From: Thermoplasma acidophilum DSM 1728
Lineage (GTDB): Archaea; Thermoplasmatota; Thermoplasmata; Thermoplasmatales; Thermoplasmataceae
Direction of reading: 5' to 3'
NCBI RefSeq assembly: GCF_000195915.1
Contig: NC_002578.1
Span: forward strand, 1,500,907-1,564,906
Length of the DNA stretch: 64,000 nucleotides
Part shown: piece after piece, positions 57,417 through 64,000 of the stretch
How the letters are laid out: every line of letters starts with the position of its first letter
How positions within the stretch are numbered: the stretch's first letter is position 1
Program-made: the position numbers and the translations under genes
Notes under the pieces: generated by a model
Seen by the model: only the letters and a program-made list of their open reading frames with translations
The model's database searches: none
Told to the model about the DNA's origin: nothing

Positions 57417-57509
57417 AATGATCCGGAAAGGAAAGAGGAGCAACGTGAGCAGGAAGGCCTAAGAACGTTGAATCAAAGTATTCGATTAAAAAATTAATGA
57501 AACCCAGAG

Positions 57510-57699
57510 CGGTCCACTAGTTTTTATTTTGAATCCTTATCACTGATAGATATCTGAAATATCTCCTGACAGTGATAGCCATCAGTGATACATAATAAAG
57601 TATCCTTAGATGCAAATACAACATGAATCAAAACCTAGAACCAATCTCTATCAGTTTACACTTGAGAAACTCAAGATATCACCCGATGCAAAAATAACC
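57510..57699 (+). repeat. Copy 2 of the tRNA-Ala-adjacent repeat
   Basis: About 190 bases matching 4069-4257. It starts with the tRNA 3' tail cggtccactag, includes the atcactgatag/cagtgatagccatcagtga inverted repeat, and ends at gatgcaaaaataacc. Beyond that the sequence is unrelated. It lies downstream of the island, not next to an intact tRNA. Confidence 0.85.
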
Positions 57700-57720
57700 G
57701 GTCATTATTGCTCTGAATAG
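57610..57720 (+). pseudogene. Truncated N terminus of the nuclease-like gene
   Basis: ATG 57610 opens a 36-codon frame, MQIQHESKPRTNLYQFTLEK then LKISPDAKITGHYCSE, ending at TAG 57718. The first 30 codons are the undamaged version of the N terminus whose start and frame are broken in the copy at 4170. The rest of the gene is missing here. Confidence 0.55.
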
Positions 57721-57736
57721 TATTGATATTGGCTTA

Positions 57737-58315
57737 ATGCATCATGCACTAAGGATGAAGAAAAGCGTTGATGGAAGATTTGATTCGGCAGAAAGACAGA
57801 AAGCGCTCAGGATGGCCATATTCTATGGTATATCCCTTCTTCTATCCCTTCTCATAATAGTTGTTTCCATAACATTTTTCATAATGGTTATTTACCTTGA
57901 GGGAAAGGTCTCGAGCCAATTTCTTTATATTTTCATTTCGATTATAATAGCAAATCTCGCGATCTCTGGGCTTTCGGTAAGAGGTCTTATGAGTCTTTAC
58001 GTTTTTCTGCAATCTGAACGCACAGACCAAAGAACCATCGTTCTTTCCAAAAGCCCAGAATCGCATGGCACTGCCAATGACCACCTCGCATCTAAAGTAA
58101 ATCCAGATTATTTCACTGATTTGGAGTTAGAAATAATAGATGCGCTCAAGGGCCATGGAAACAGAATGCTTCAAAGCGAAATGGCCAGATCTATCAGCGC
58201 TTCGAAGGCTTCCATTTCCAGAGCACTCACTTCTCTTGAAAATAAGGGTATCATCGTCAGGATGAGAAAAGGCGTTACAAATGAGATAATATTGATAGAA
58301 ACCGGTTTCAGATAG
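57737..58315 (+). CDS. Membrane-anchored winged-helix (MarR-type) regulator
   Basis: A 192-aa protein. Two N-terminal membrane helices (YGISLLLSLLIIVVSITFFI, and around YIFISIIIANLAISGLSVRG) are followed by a linker. A cytoplasmic winged helix then appears: DLELEIIDALKGHGNRMLQS, SASKASISRALTSLENKGII and a basic wing VRMRKGVTNEI. It probably senses something at the membrane and controls adjacent genes. Two transcribed neighbours (a SHOCT protein and a cupredoxin) and a palindrome just after its stop support this. The start may be ATG 57755 rather than 57737. Confidence 0.75.
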   Translation: MHHALRMKKSVDGRFDSAERQKALRMAIFYGISLLLSLLIIVVSITFFIMVIYLEGKVSSQFLYIFISIIIANLAISGLSVRGLMSLYVFLQSERTDQRTIVLSKSPESHGTANDHLASKVNPDYFTDLELEIIDALKGHGNRMLQSEMARSISASKASISRALTSLENKGIIVRMRKGVTNEIILIETGFR

Positions 58316-58334
58316 TTTCATGAAACATGTTTCA
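58305..58334. promoter_or_regulatory. Palindromic operator candidate upstream of the SHOCT-cupredoxin genes
   Basis: GTTTCA occurs at 58305-58310, 58315-58320 and 58329-58334, with TGAAAC at 58321-58326. This yields overlapping perfect palindromes GTTTCATGAAAC (58315-58326) and TGAAACATGTTTCA (58321-58334). They sit just before a TATA-like ccgttaagtgttt (58340-58352). The adjacent winged-helix protein is the natural candidate to bind here. Confidence 0.6.
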
Positions 58335-58371
58335 GAAAACCGTTAAGTGTTTTTTCAGGATACATAGCATT

Positions 58372-58731
58372 ATGGAAAGGAGAATTGAAAATCTCATATG
58401 GGTACTTGTGGGACTCGTCGCGGTGGTCGCAGCAGTCGCTATAATAACATCAATATTGTTCGGAGGCCGTTACTACAATGGCGGATACGGACCGTACGGA
58501 ATGATGGGGGGCTTCTATGGAATGGGCATCATAATGCCCATCATGGGAATCATATCCGTTATACTGGTTCTGATATTCATCTACTTCATACTAGAAGCTA
58601 TCAGAGGCCCATCCCAATATGACCATAGCGAGAATGTTTCTAGAGCGGAGGAAATAGCTAAGGAAAGGCTTGCAAGGGGGGAGATCTCAGAGGAAGAGTA
58701 CCGGAAGATAATAGAAACCATAAGGAGATGA
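58372..58731 (+). CDS. SHOCT-domain membrane protein
   Basis: A 119-aa protein with two membrane helices (LIWVLVGLVAVVAAVAIITS, and IIMPIMGIISVILVLIFIYF) separated by a Gly/Tyr/Met-rich loop (YYNGGYGPYGMMGGFYGMG). The C-terminal SHOCT motif is AKERLARGEISEEEYRKIIE. Met- and Tyr-rich loops can bind copper, but that is speculation. ATG 58372 is centred about 26 bases after the TATA-like box; the 15 codons before it in the open frame are excluded. The stop overlaps the cupredoxin start. Confidence 0.75.
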   Translation: MERRIENLIWVLVGLVAVVAAVAIITSILFGGRYYNGGYGPYGMMGGFYGMGIIMPIMGIISVILVLIFIYFILEAIRGPSQYDHSENVSRAEEIAKERLARGEISEEEYRKIIETIRR

Positions 58732-59330
58732 AAATTAACATGAACTTGCACAAAGCATTCGGCATTGCAGCGATCATCTTCCTAGCTGCAGTTATTATCT
58801 TTTCTGCCATCTATTATAAAGACGTCTACGGCGCTTCTGGTGGTTCTCAATATCTGACACAATCCCAGCTTGAAAGCCTAAACGTGACAGGGCCAGGAGT
58901 CTATATATCACCGGCCAATTCAACAATTTATGTCAACAATTCTACCACACTGCTGGTGATGGCTGGTCCTATGGATGGGCCGAGCATGTACAGTTTCGAG
59001 ATTGAAGGTTTATTCAACCCAACCATAGTGATAAGGGAAGGCGTGACCGTACATTTTGTTGTCGTGAATATTGATACGGATTCCGAGCACAATTTTGTAC
59101 TAAGCACCAGAGGCCCGCCATATCCATATATGAGTGGTATGGAGTACATGGGATCAGGAGGCTTCGGTTTCATGACCTACATGGGCTTCCTGCCACCGAC
59201 AAATTCCGGCCATTTTTACTATTATGACTTCAGTTACGCCTTTTCACAATCCGGAACATACTGGTACCTATGCACTTATCCGGGGCATGCTGAAAACGGA
59301 ATGTATGGAAAGATAGTCGTAGATCAGTGA
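58728..59330 (+). CDS. Membrane-anchored cupredoxin (type 1 blue copper protein)
   Basis: A 200-aa protein with an N-terminal membrane anchor or signal (AFGIAAIIFLAAVIIFSAIY) and a secreted cupredoxin domain. Copper ligands: His in DSEHNFVLST, and the Cys-x4-His-x4-Met cluster in YLCTYPGHAENGMYG. This resembles rusticyanin/sulfocyanin-like carriers that move electrons outside the membrane in acidophiles. A ggag lies just before the ATG, which overlaps the SHOCT stop, so the two are co-translated. Confidence 0.9.
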   Translation: MKINMNLHKAFGIAAIIFLAAVIIFSAIYYKDVYGASGGSQYLTQSQLESLNVTGPGVYISPANSTIYVNNSTTLLVMAGPMDGPSMYSFEIEGLFNPTIVIREGVTVHFVVVNIDTDSEHNFVLSTRGPPYPYMSGMEYMGSGGFGFMTYMGFLPPTNSGHFYYYDFSYAFSQSGTYWYLCTYPGHAENGMYGKIVVDQ

Positions 59331-59407
59331 ACCTTGCAATGGTTCAGATCCACATATTTTTCTACGATCTAAACTAAATCATAAGAAATCTCACATCTGT
59401 TATTGAG

Positions 59408-59436
59408 GCTGTTATAGCCCTTGGCCATAAAACAGC
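59408..59436. terminator. Hairpin between convergent genes, possible terminator
   Basis: GCTGTTATAGCCCTTGGCC continues to ATAAAACAGC: the arms GCTGTT/AACAGC and GCC/GGC stack around a short loop. It lies between the ends of the cupredoxin gene (+) and exonuclease III gene (-), where a two-way stop would be useful. No long T run follows it, so it could also be an unrelated fold. Confidence 0.3.
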
Positions 59437-59472
59437 GTATGTGCAAATAAAATAGCATCTTAGTGGATCGAT

Positions 59473-60225
59473 TTAAAGGTCAACCTCCAGCGTCACAGGC
59501 GCATGATCCGATCCTGTAACCGTCTCAAGGATCTCCGCTTTTTTCACCCTGTCCCTGATATCATCACTTACGACGAAATAGTCTATCCTCCATCCTATGT
59601 TCTTTGCCCTTGCGTTGAATCTGTACGACCACCAGGAGTAATGCCCGCCCTCCTTCATGAATATCCTGTATGTATCAACGTAGCCGCTGTCAAGGAATTT
59701 GGTCATCCAGTCCCTTTCCTGTTTTGTGAATCCTGCGTTATTTTCGTTATCCTTTGGCCTGGCAATATCGATCTCCTCATGAGCCACATTGAAGTCGCCG
59801 CATATTATCAGGGGCTTCTTCTTCCTCAATTCGTTTGAATATTCCAGGAACTTCTCATCGAAGTCCAGCTTCATATCAAGCCTCGTTAGGCCGTGCTGTG
59901 CGTTTGGAAAATAGACGTTTATGAAATAGAATTTATCGAATTCAAGGTTCAGTATGCGTCCTTCCTCGTTTTCAAAGCCGTATGAGACATCGATCGGTTT
60001 TTCCCTCACTAGGCTCATCGTACCGCTGTATCCCTTCTTTTTCGCTGGATTGTTGTAAAGATAATAGCCAAGATGGTACATCTCCTCAGGTACGCTGGTG
60101 CTGTCTGCCTTTGTCTCCTGAAGTGCTATTCCAAAATAATCGTCCTGTTTGAAAACTGACACGGCCCCGTTCTTCACAGCCGCTCTGAGCCCATTCACAT
60201 TCCATGACAGAAATTTATAAAGCAT
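59473..60225 (-). CDS. xth: Exodeoxyribonuclease III / AP endonuclease
   Basis: A 250-aa Mg-dependent AP endonuclease. SWNVNGLRAAVKNG, LQETKAD, ICGDFNVAHEEID, RIDYFVVSDD and TGSDHAPVTLEVDL are the standard catalytic motifs, ending at the typical C terminus. It cuts the DNA backbone at abasic sites in base-excision repair. Length matches the family. Monocistronic. Confidence 0.96.
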   Translation of the reverse strand: MLYKFLSWNVNGLRAAVKNGAVSVFKQDDYFGIALQETKADSTSVPEEMYHLGYYLYNNPAKKKGYSGTMSLVREKPIDVSYGFENEEGRILNLEFDKFYFINVYFPNAQHGLTRLDMKLDFDEKFLEYSNELRKKKPLIICGDFNVAHEEIDIARPKDNENNAGFTKQERDWMTKFLDSGYVDTYRIFMKEGGHYSWWSYRFNARAKNIGWRIDYFVVSDDIRDRVKKAEILETVTGSDHAPVTLEVDL

Positions 60226-60317
60226 GTCAACACTGAAAATGCAATGACACAGAATTTAAAAATTTTTTATACGTTGAATTAACAATCACTTTAAATTGAT
60301 ATGCGTTATGATTACCT

Positions 60318-60674
60318 ATGAAGATAGCAGCAGTAGTTGATGAGGAAAATAATCTGCAGCCACTGGATATGGGCAGTTCCATAATCCTGTTTGACGATGA
60401 GTCCAAGGAGATGAAGGAGTATGAGAACCCGGGCTTCGCCAATCCCAGGGGCGGCAAGGAGATAGCCATGAGCATAATACTCAGGCTGAAGCCTGACGCG
60501 ATACTTGTCAGGGAAGGTTTCCTGTGCCCTGGATCCTACGGAATGTCCCGCGGCAGGATAAAGTACATACCCGCTGATTCTGAGGATCTGCCAGAGAATT
60601 TGAAGAGCCTGTCTACCCTTAAAGGCAAGGCTGTTGACGAACTTGACTTCTCGTTCTTCAGGGAAAACGAGTAA
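60318..60674 (+). CDS. NifX/NifB-type dinitrogenase iron-molybdenum cofactor-binding-like protein
   Basis: A 118-aa single-domain protein starting MKIAAVVDEENNLQPLDMGS. The PRGGKEIAMSIILRLKPDAI region fits the ribonuclease-H-like NifX/NafY fold that carries metal-sulfur clusters in nitrogen-fixing organisms. No nitrogenase genes are visible, so this is likely one of the stand-alone archaeal members with an unknown cargo. Divergent from xth and convergent with the acyl-CoA synthetase gene. Confidence 0.7.
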   Translation: MKIAAVVDEENNLQPLDMGSSIILFDDESKEMKEYENPGFANPRGGKEIAMSIILRLKPDAILVREGFLCPGSYGMSRGRIKYIPADSEDLPENLKSLSTLKGKAVDELDFSFFRENE

Positions 60675-60686
60675 AAATAATATTTT

Positions 60687-62273
60687 TCAATCCACGTAGA
60701 ACTCGTATCCCAGCCCTTTGCTGCTGGGATCGCTCTTCGCCTTATTATATTTTTCAAGTTCTAATTTTCTGAGTTCCTTGCGTATTATCTTTCCGCTTAT
60801 GGTCTTCGGCAGTTCGCCCACAAACTCTATCTTTCTTGGCCTTGCGTGCGGGCCAACCAGGTTTCTGACATGGATGCTCAGTTCCCTGGCAAGATCCTGA
60901 GACGGAGTGTAGCCTGATTTAAGCACGACGAAAGCCTTGACAAGGTCTCCCCTGATCTCGTCGGGAGTGCCAACTACCGCAGACTCTGCAACGGCTGGAT
61001 GCCTGAGGAGAGCAGACTCAACCTCGAATGGCCCTATCCTGTAATCGGACGACTTTATAACGTCGTCTGATCTTGAAACAAACCACAGATAGCCATCCTC
61101 ATCCATGTAGCCCATATCACCTGTGTAATACAGACCATTTCTGAAGCGATCGCGTGTCAGCGACGGATCGTTCATGTATGAGACGAAGAGCCCGTTTGGC
61201 CTTTCGCCGATGTCAACTGCAATATGGCCTGTTGTGTTGGGCGGAAGCCTGTTCCCCGCATCATCCACTATAACAACCCTGTATGGATCGAGCGGCCTTC
61301 CCATAGATCCCGGCTTGACTGTCTGTTTCTCAAGGTTGCCCACCATCAGCGTTGATTCGGATTGCCCGTATCCATCCTTGACGGTCACGCCCAGATACTG
61401 CCTTATACGATCTATTATCTCAGGGTTGAGGGGTTCTCCAGCTGAGGCTGCTTTTCTCAGGTGCAGATTCATAGATGACAGATCCTGCAGCAGAAACATG
61501 CGCCACACAGTTGGCGGTGCGCATATGCTGGTTATCAGAAACTTCTCCATGGCCTTCAGTGCAACTTCAGGATCGAACTTTCTGTATCGCATGTTGAATA
61601 CCGTTGAACCGGAGATCATTGGGGAATAGTAAGAGGACCAGCCCCACTTTGCCCATCCAGGACTGCTTATGTTCCAGTGCGTATCCTGTGCCCTGAGGTC
61701 GAGCCATCTCACCGTTGTCCTGTGGCCGAGTGGGTATGTGTTGTTGTGGAGGACCATCTTTGGATTGCCCTCTGTGCCGGAGGTGAAGAATATCACGTGT
61801 TCTGCGTCAGGATCGTCGTAGAATCTGGAGAAGGTCTCCTGATACCCATCTATTTCCTTAGCCGTGTCTGGATCTTCAAGATTCACCACGGTATATCCAT
61901 ATCCCTTCAATTTATCGTATGATCCGCTGTCCGAAAAGATCGCCTTCGGGTTAAGATGGTCGATCCTGTACTTTATCTGGGAATCCGGAAGTATTGATGC
62001 CGTTGGTGCGTATACCGCGCCCAGCGCTATCGATGCCGTCACCGCATGGTAGATCTCCAGTGAATTTTCCATCATTATCATTATCCTGTTTCCAGGCCTG
62101 ACCTTCATTTCGTACAGAAAGTTTGCGAGTTTGTATGATTTTTTAAGTAAGGTGCCGTAAGTTTCGCTTCTGGAATTCAGTTCCGGATCTGAAACGATCA
62201 GCGCAGTCTTCCTCCTGTCATTCTTCTCAATGACGTCCCTAACGAAGTTGAAGCCCATGACATGAAAAATCAT
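60687..62273 (-). CDS. AMP-forming acyl-CoA synthetase
   Basis: A 528-aa member of the ANL superfamily. The phosphate-binding loop is FFTSGTEGNPKMVLHN, the core is DGYGQSEST, YTGDMGYMDEDGY follows, and the adenylation Lys is in PKTISGKIIRKELRKLE. It converts a carboxylic acid and CoA to acyl-CoA with ATP going to AMP. Length and motifs are closest to medium-chain or acetate-type synthetases; chain length cannot be set by eye. Could feed the acyl-CoA dehydrogenase at 11896-12990. Confidence 0.92.
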   Translation of the reverse strand: MIFHVMGFNFVRDVIEKNDRRKTALIVSDPELNSRSETYGTLLKKSYKLANFLYEMKVRPGNRIMIMMENSLEIYHAVTASIALGAVYAPTASILPDSQIKYRIDHLNPKAIFSDSGSYDKLKGYGYTVVNLEDPDTAKEIDGYQETFSRFYDDPDAEHVIFFTSGTEGNPKMVLHNNTYPLGHRTTVRWLDLRAQDTHWNISSPGWAKWGWSSYYSPMISGSTVFNMRYRKFDPEVALKAMEKFLITSICAPPTVWRMFLLQDLSSMNLHLRKAASAGEPLNPEIIDRIRQYLGVTVKDGYGQSESTLMVGNLEKQTVKPGSMGRPLDPYRVVIVDDAGNRLPPNTTGHIAVDIGERPNGLFVSYMNDPSLTRDRFRNGLYYTGDMGYMDEDGYLWFVSRSDDVIKSSDYRIGPFEVESALLRHPAVAESAVVGTPDEIRGDLVKAFVVLKSGYTPSQDLARELSIHVRNLVGPHARPRKIEFVGELPKTISGKIIRKELRKLELEKYNKAKSDPSSKGLGYEFYVD

Positions 62274-62463
62274 AGTTAATATATAATGTTTTTGAATTAT
62301 TGATTTGTATTACTTTGAATTTATATACTATTATTTTTGAATAGTCTTTCGATGATCCTGCAGACAGGAAAATAAAGAGATAATGAAGTGGCACGAAAAA
62401 ATAATGAAATTTTTTCACAAAATTAATTCTGCATCTGTTTCGGCATGCCTGCATTGCGGCGAA

Positions 62464-63744
62464 TCAGATCAGCTTTATGTATGAGTATCCGTCCATCTTA
62501 CCGTAGCAGTATTTTACCTCCCTGAATCCTGACTTCAGCTGTTTAACCTCCGCCTTTATCTTTTCCGGATCTTCATGCCTGATTATGGCCCTGGTTATGA
62601 GTGACGCTATCTCCTTCATCTCCGATTTGCCCATACCGACTCTTGTTGCCTCCTGAACACCGATCCTTATGCCGCTCGGATTCTGTGATTTCTTGTTATC
62701 GTCCCATGGCAGCAGGTTTTTGTTCAGTATTATTCCGCATTTTTCGAGGGTCTCTGCCACGTATTTGCCACCGCCGTTCTTGCTGACGTCCACGGCCATA
62801 GTGTGGGATTCGGTGAAGCCTCTCTTTTCTGCAAGCACGTTGAAGCCGTTTGCATACAGTTCTTCTGCCAGAACCTTTGCGTTAGATATGATGTCATCAG
62901 CATATCTTTTACCGAATTCCAGCTCCTCTGCTGCCGTTATGCCCAGCGCTGCCATGGCATTGAGATGGTGGTTGCTCAGGACGCCAGGAAATACAGCGCG
63001 CCTGACGGCCTTCCAGGTTTCATCGTCCGTATTTCCAAGGATGACTCCATGCTGAGGCCCTGGGAATGTTTTGTGCGTGCTTCCTGTTACGATATCAGCA
63101 CCCTCTCTCAGCGGATCCTGGAACCTCCCGCCGGCTATAAGGCCAAGTACATGCGCCCCATCGTACCAGACCTTGCATCCAACCTCATGAAAGGCTTCTG
63201 CCATCTCTTTAAGCGGTGCCGGGAACATGAAGACAGACTGCCCGAAGAGGCAGACCTTTGGCTTCTCCTTTATTATCATCTTAGATGCCTGGTCAGGGTC
63301 TATGGTCATCGTATCCATATCATAGGGATAATTGATGGTCCTGACCGATCTCATGCCAAGTATGCCAAACTCTGCAGCACTTATGTGCCCACCTCCAGAC
63401 AGCGATGGCGTGGCAACCAGATCCCCTGGCCCTGCCAGTGCGTATATCGCTGCGGAGTTTGCGTTTGTTCCAGATATTGGCCTTGGATCAGTCTGGCTTG
63501 TTCTGAAGAGCTTTGATAAAAGCTCGTTTGTTCTGTCCTCGATCAAATCCACATAATAATTTCCCTGATAGTACCTGTGATGCGGCAATCCCTCCGCATA
63601 CCTCGACTCGAGATCGCTTATCATGACCTCCTTCGCAAGGGGGCTCATCACGTTCTCTGAAGCTATCAGCGCGATGCCTTCACCGAACATCTCGCTGTGT
63701 TTCATCGCCATCTCTCTTATGTACTCGGCATCCTCGTAAGACAT
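62464..63744 (-). CDS. glyA: Serine hydroxymethyltransferase
   Basis: A 426-aa PLP enzyme that converts serine and THF to glycine and methylene-THF. EGIALIASENVMSPLAK, HHRYYQGNYYVD, and the PLP-lysine loop TGSTHKTFPGPQHG are present. ATG 63744 is chosen over the upstream GTG because a TATA-like gtatttaac (minus strand, 63762-63770) is centred about 22 bases before it. It supplies C1 units to the same folate pool as the fhs operon. Confidence 0.95.
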   Translation of the reverse strand: MSYEDAEYIREMAMKHSEMFGEGIALIASENVMSPLAKEVMISDLESRYAEGLPHHRYYQGNYYVDLIEDRTNELLSKLFRTSQTDPRPISGTNANSAAIYALAGPGDLVATPSLSGGGHISAAEFGILGMRSVRTINYPYDMDTMTIDPDQASKMIIKEKPKVCLFGQSVFMFPAPLKEMAEAFHEVGCKVWYDGAHVLGLIAGGRFQDPLREGADIVTGSTHKTFPGPQHGVILGNTDDETWKAVRRAVFPGVLSNHHLNAMAALGITAAEELEFGKRYADDIISNAKVLAEELYANGFNVLAEKRGFTESHTMAVDVSKNGGGKYVAETLEKCGIILNKNLLPWDDNKKSQNPSGIRIGVQEATRVGMGKSEMKEIASLITRAIIRHEDPEKIKAEVKQLKSGFREVKYCYGKMDGYSYIKLI

Positions 63745-63774
63745 ACTGTTGGATCGCTGGCTTGTTAAATACAC

Positions 63775-63995
63775 TTTTTATCGAATGAAGCGATTGAAAG
63801 TAATTGTCAATCAGAATTAATAATCCTGACATTTAAATAATTGGCGTGAATGCGACATTTTATTTAAATAGTGCATTAGCAGATGTCGGATAACAATTTT
63901 TTCTTGTATTTTCTATACAGAATAATGAATCGCGCAACGAATATACAAATGATTACTTTTATATATGCTCCAAAAATGACCGATTGGGTGTATTA
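63775..63995. other. AT-rich intergenic region with tandem TATA-like boxes
   Basis: Besides the glyA promoter, three plus-strand TATA-like elements are seen: catttaaata near 63831, ttatttaaata near 63860, and cttttatatatgc near 63956-63968. The last is placed for a start at about 63996. A six-codon frame MTDWVY (63976-63996) ends on the TAATG that opens the next gene. No RNA gene is recognised. Confidence 0.4.
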
Positions 63996-64000
63996 ATGGT
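63996..64000 (+). CDS. Start of an unknown gene, cut by the window edge
   Basis: ATG at 63996-63998 follows a good TATA-like box (ttttatatatgc) about 34 bases upstream. Only the first codon and two bases are inside the window, so nothing can be said about the product. Confidence 0.3.

Larger units (their letters stand above)
55474..57509. mobile_element. Putative small island inserted at the 3' end of tRNA-Ala(CGC)
   Basis: About 2 kb, visibly more AT-rich than the surroundings, with broken genes (55575-56044, 56302-56564) and an intact VapBC-like pair. The left boundary is the tRNA 3' end. The right boundary is aaacccagagcggtccacta (57501-57520), which matches the last 18-20 bases of tRNA-Ala except at two positions. 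It is followed by the repeat that normally sits beside tRNA-Ala(UGC). This looks like attL and attR of a tRNA-targeting element. No integrase gene remains. The element interpretation is inference. Confidence 0.55.

Overview
This window comes from a Thermoplasma-type thermoacidophilic euryarchaeon, almost certainly Thermoplasma acidophilum. The strongest evidence is the tricorn protease gene at 40585-43800. Its 1071-codon frame puts the catalytic Ser and His at codons 745 and 746, which matches the published T. acidophilum numbering. Other support: a 23S rRNA gene with no 16S or 5S beside it, mostly leaderless genes with TATA-like boxes about 25 bases upstream, frequent AGG and ATA codons, cytochrome bd genes, an archaeosine tRNA-guanine transglycosylase, archaeal RFC, ABCE1, and a geranylgeranyl-reductase-family protein.

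Layout. 1-4000: an SRPBCC protein (partial), an HMG-CoA synthase / thiolase-like / DUF35 operon of mevalonate synthesis, and RNase HII. 4004-5831: tRNA-Ala(UGC) followed by decayed genes (a nuclease-like winged-helix gene and a twice frameshifted lipid kinase). 5882-21400: metabolic and membrane genes (penicillin-acylase family, class II amidotransferase, ClC channel, acyl-CoA dehydrogenase, radical SAM, sulfide:quinone-reductase-like protein with DUF1641, MFS and DMT transporters), a TnpB gene with two in-frame stops, a glycosyltransferase and a metallo-beta-lactamase. 21483-28340: class II ribonucleotide reductase, a one-carbon folate operon (formiminotransferase, cyclodeaminase, formate-THF ligase) and an Mrp ATPase. 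28478-31372: 23S rRNA on the minus strand. 31600-40515: MoaE, tRNA-Gln with a membrane protein just behind it, cytochrome bd oxidase, TenA, an NDP-sugar pyrophosphorylase and a DRG GTPase. 40585-55367: tricorn, ABCE1, ArcTGT, a geranylgeranyl-reductase-family enzyme, a PadR regulator, glutamine synthetase, RFC small subunit and a Hef-like helicase. 55402-57720: tRNA-Ala(CGC) with a small AT-rich island (decayed gene, Fic remnant, VapBC pair) that ends in a relic of the tRNA 3' end. 57737-64000: a membrane winged-helix regulator, SHOCT and cupredoxin cluster with a palindromic operator candidate, exonuclease III, a NifX-like protein, an acyl-CoA synthetase and serine hydroxymethyltransferase.

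The most notable observations are these. (1) The thiolase partner of HMG-CoA synthase lacks the usual catalytic Cys and both His residues. (2) The two tRNA-Ala loci share a downstream repeat, and at one of them a 2-kb island separates the tRNA from that repeat. (3) A segment between glnA and rfcS can form nested helices and may be a structured RNA. (4) The ArcTGT has lost its zinc cysteines. (5) The membrane-regulator/cupredoxin cluster has overlapping palindromes at the promoter. (6) An IS605-end-like hairpin lies between the dead tnpB and the glycosyltransferase. All function calls rest on reading the sequence by eye; no database searches were run.
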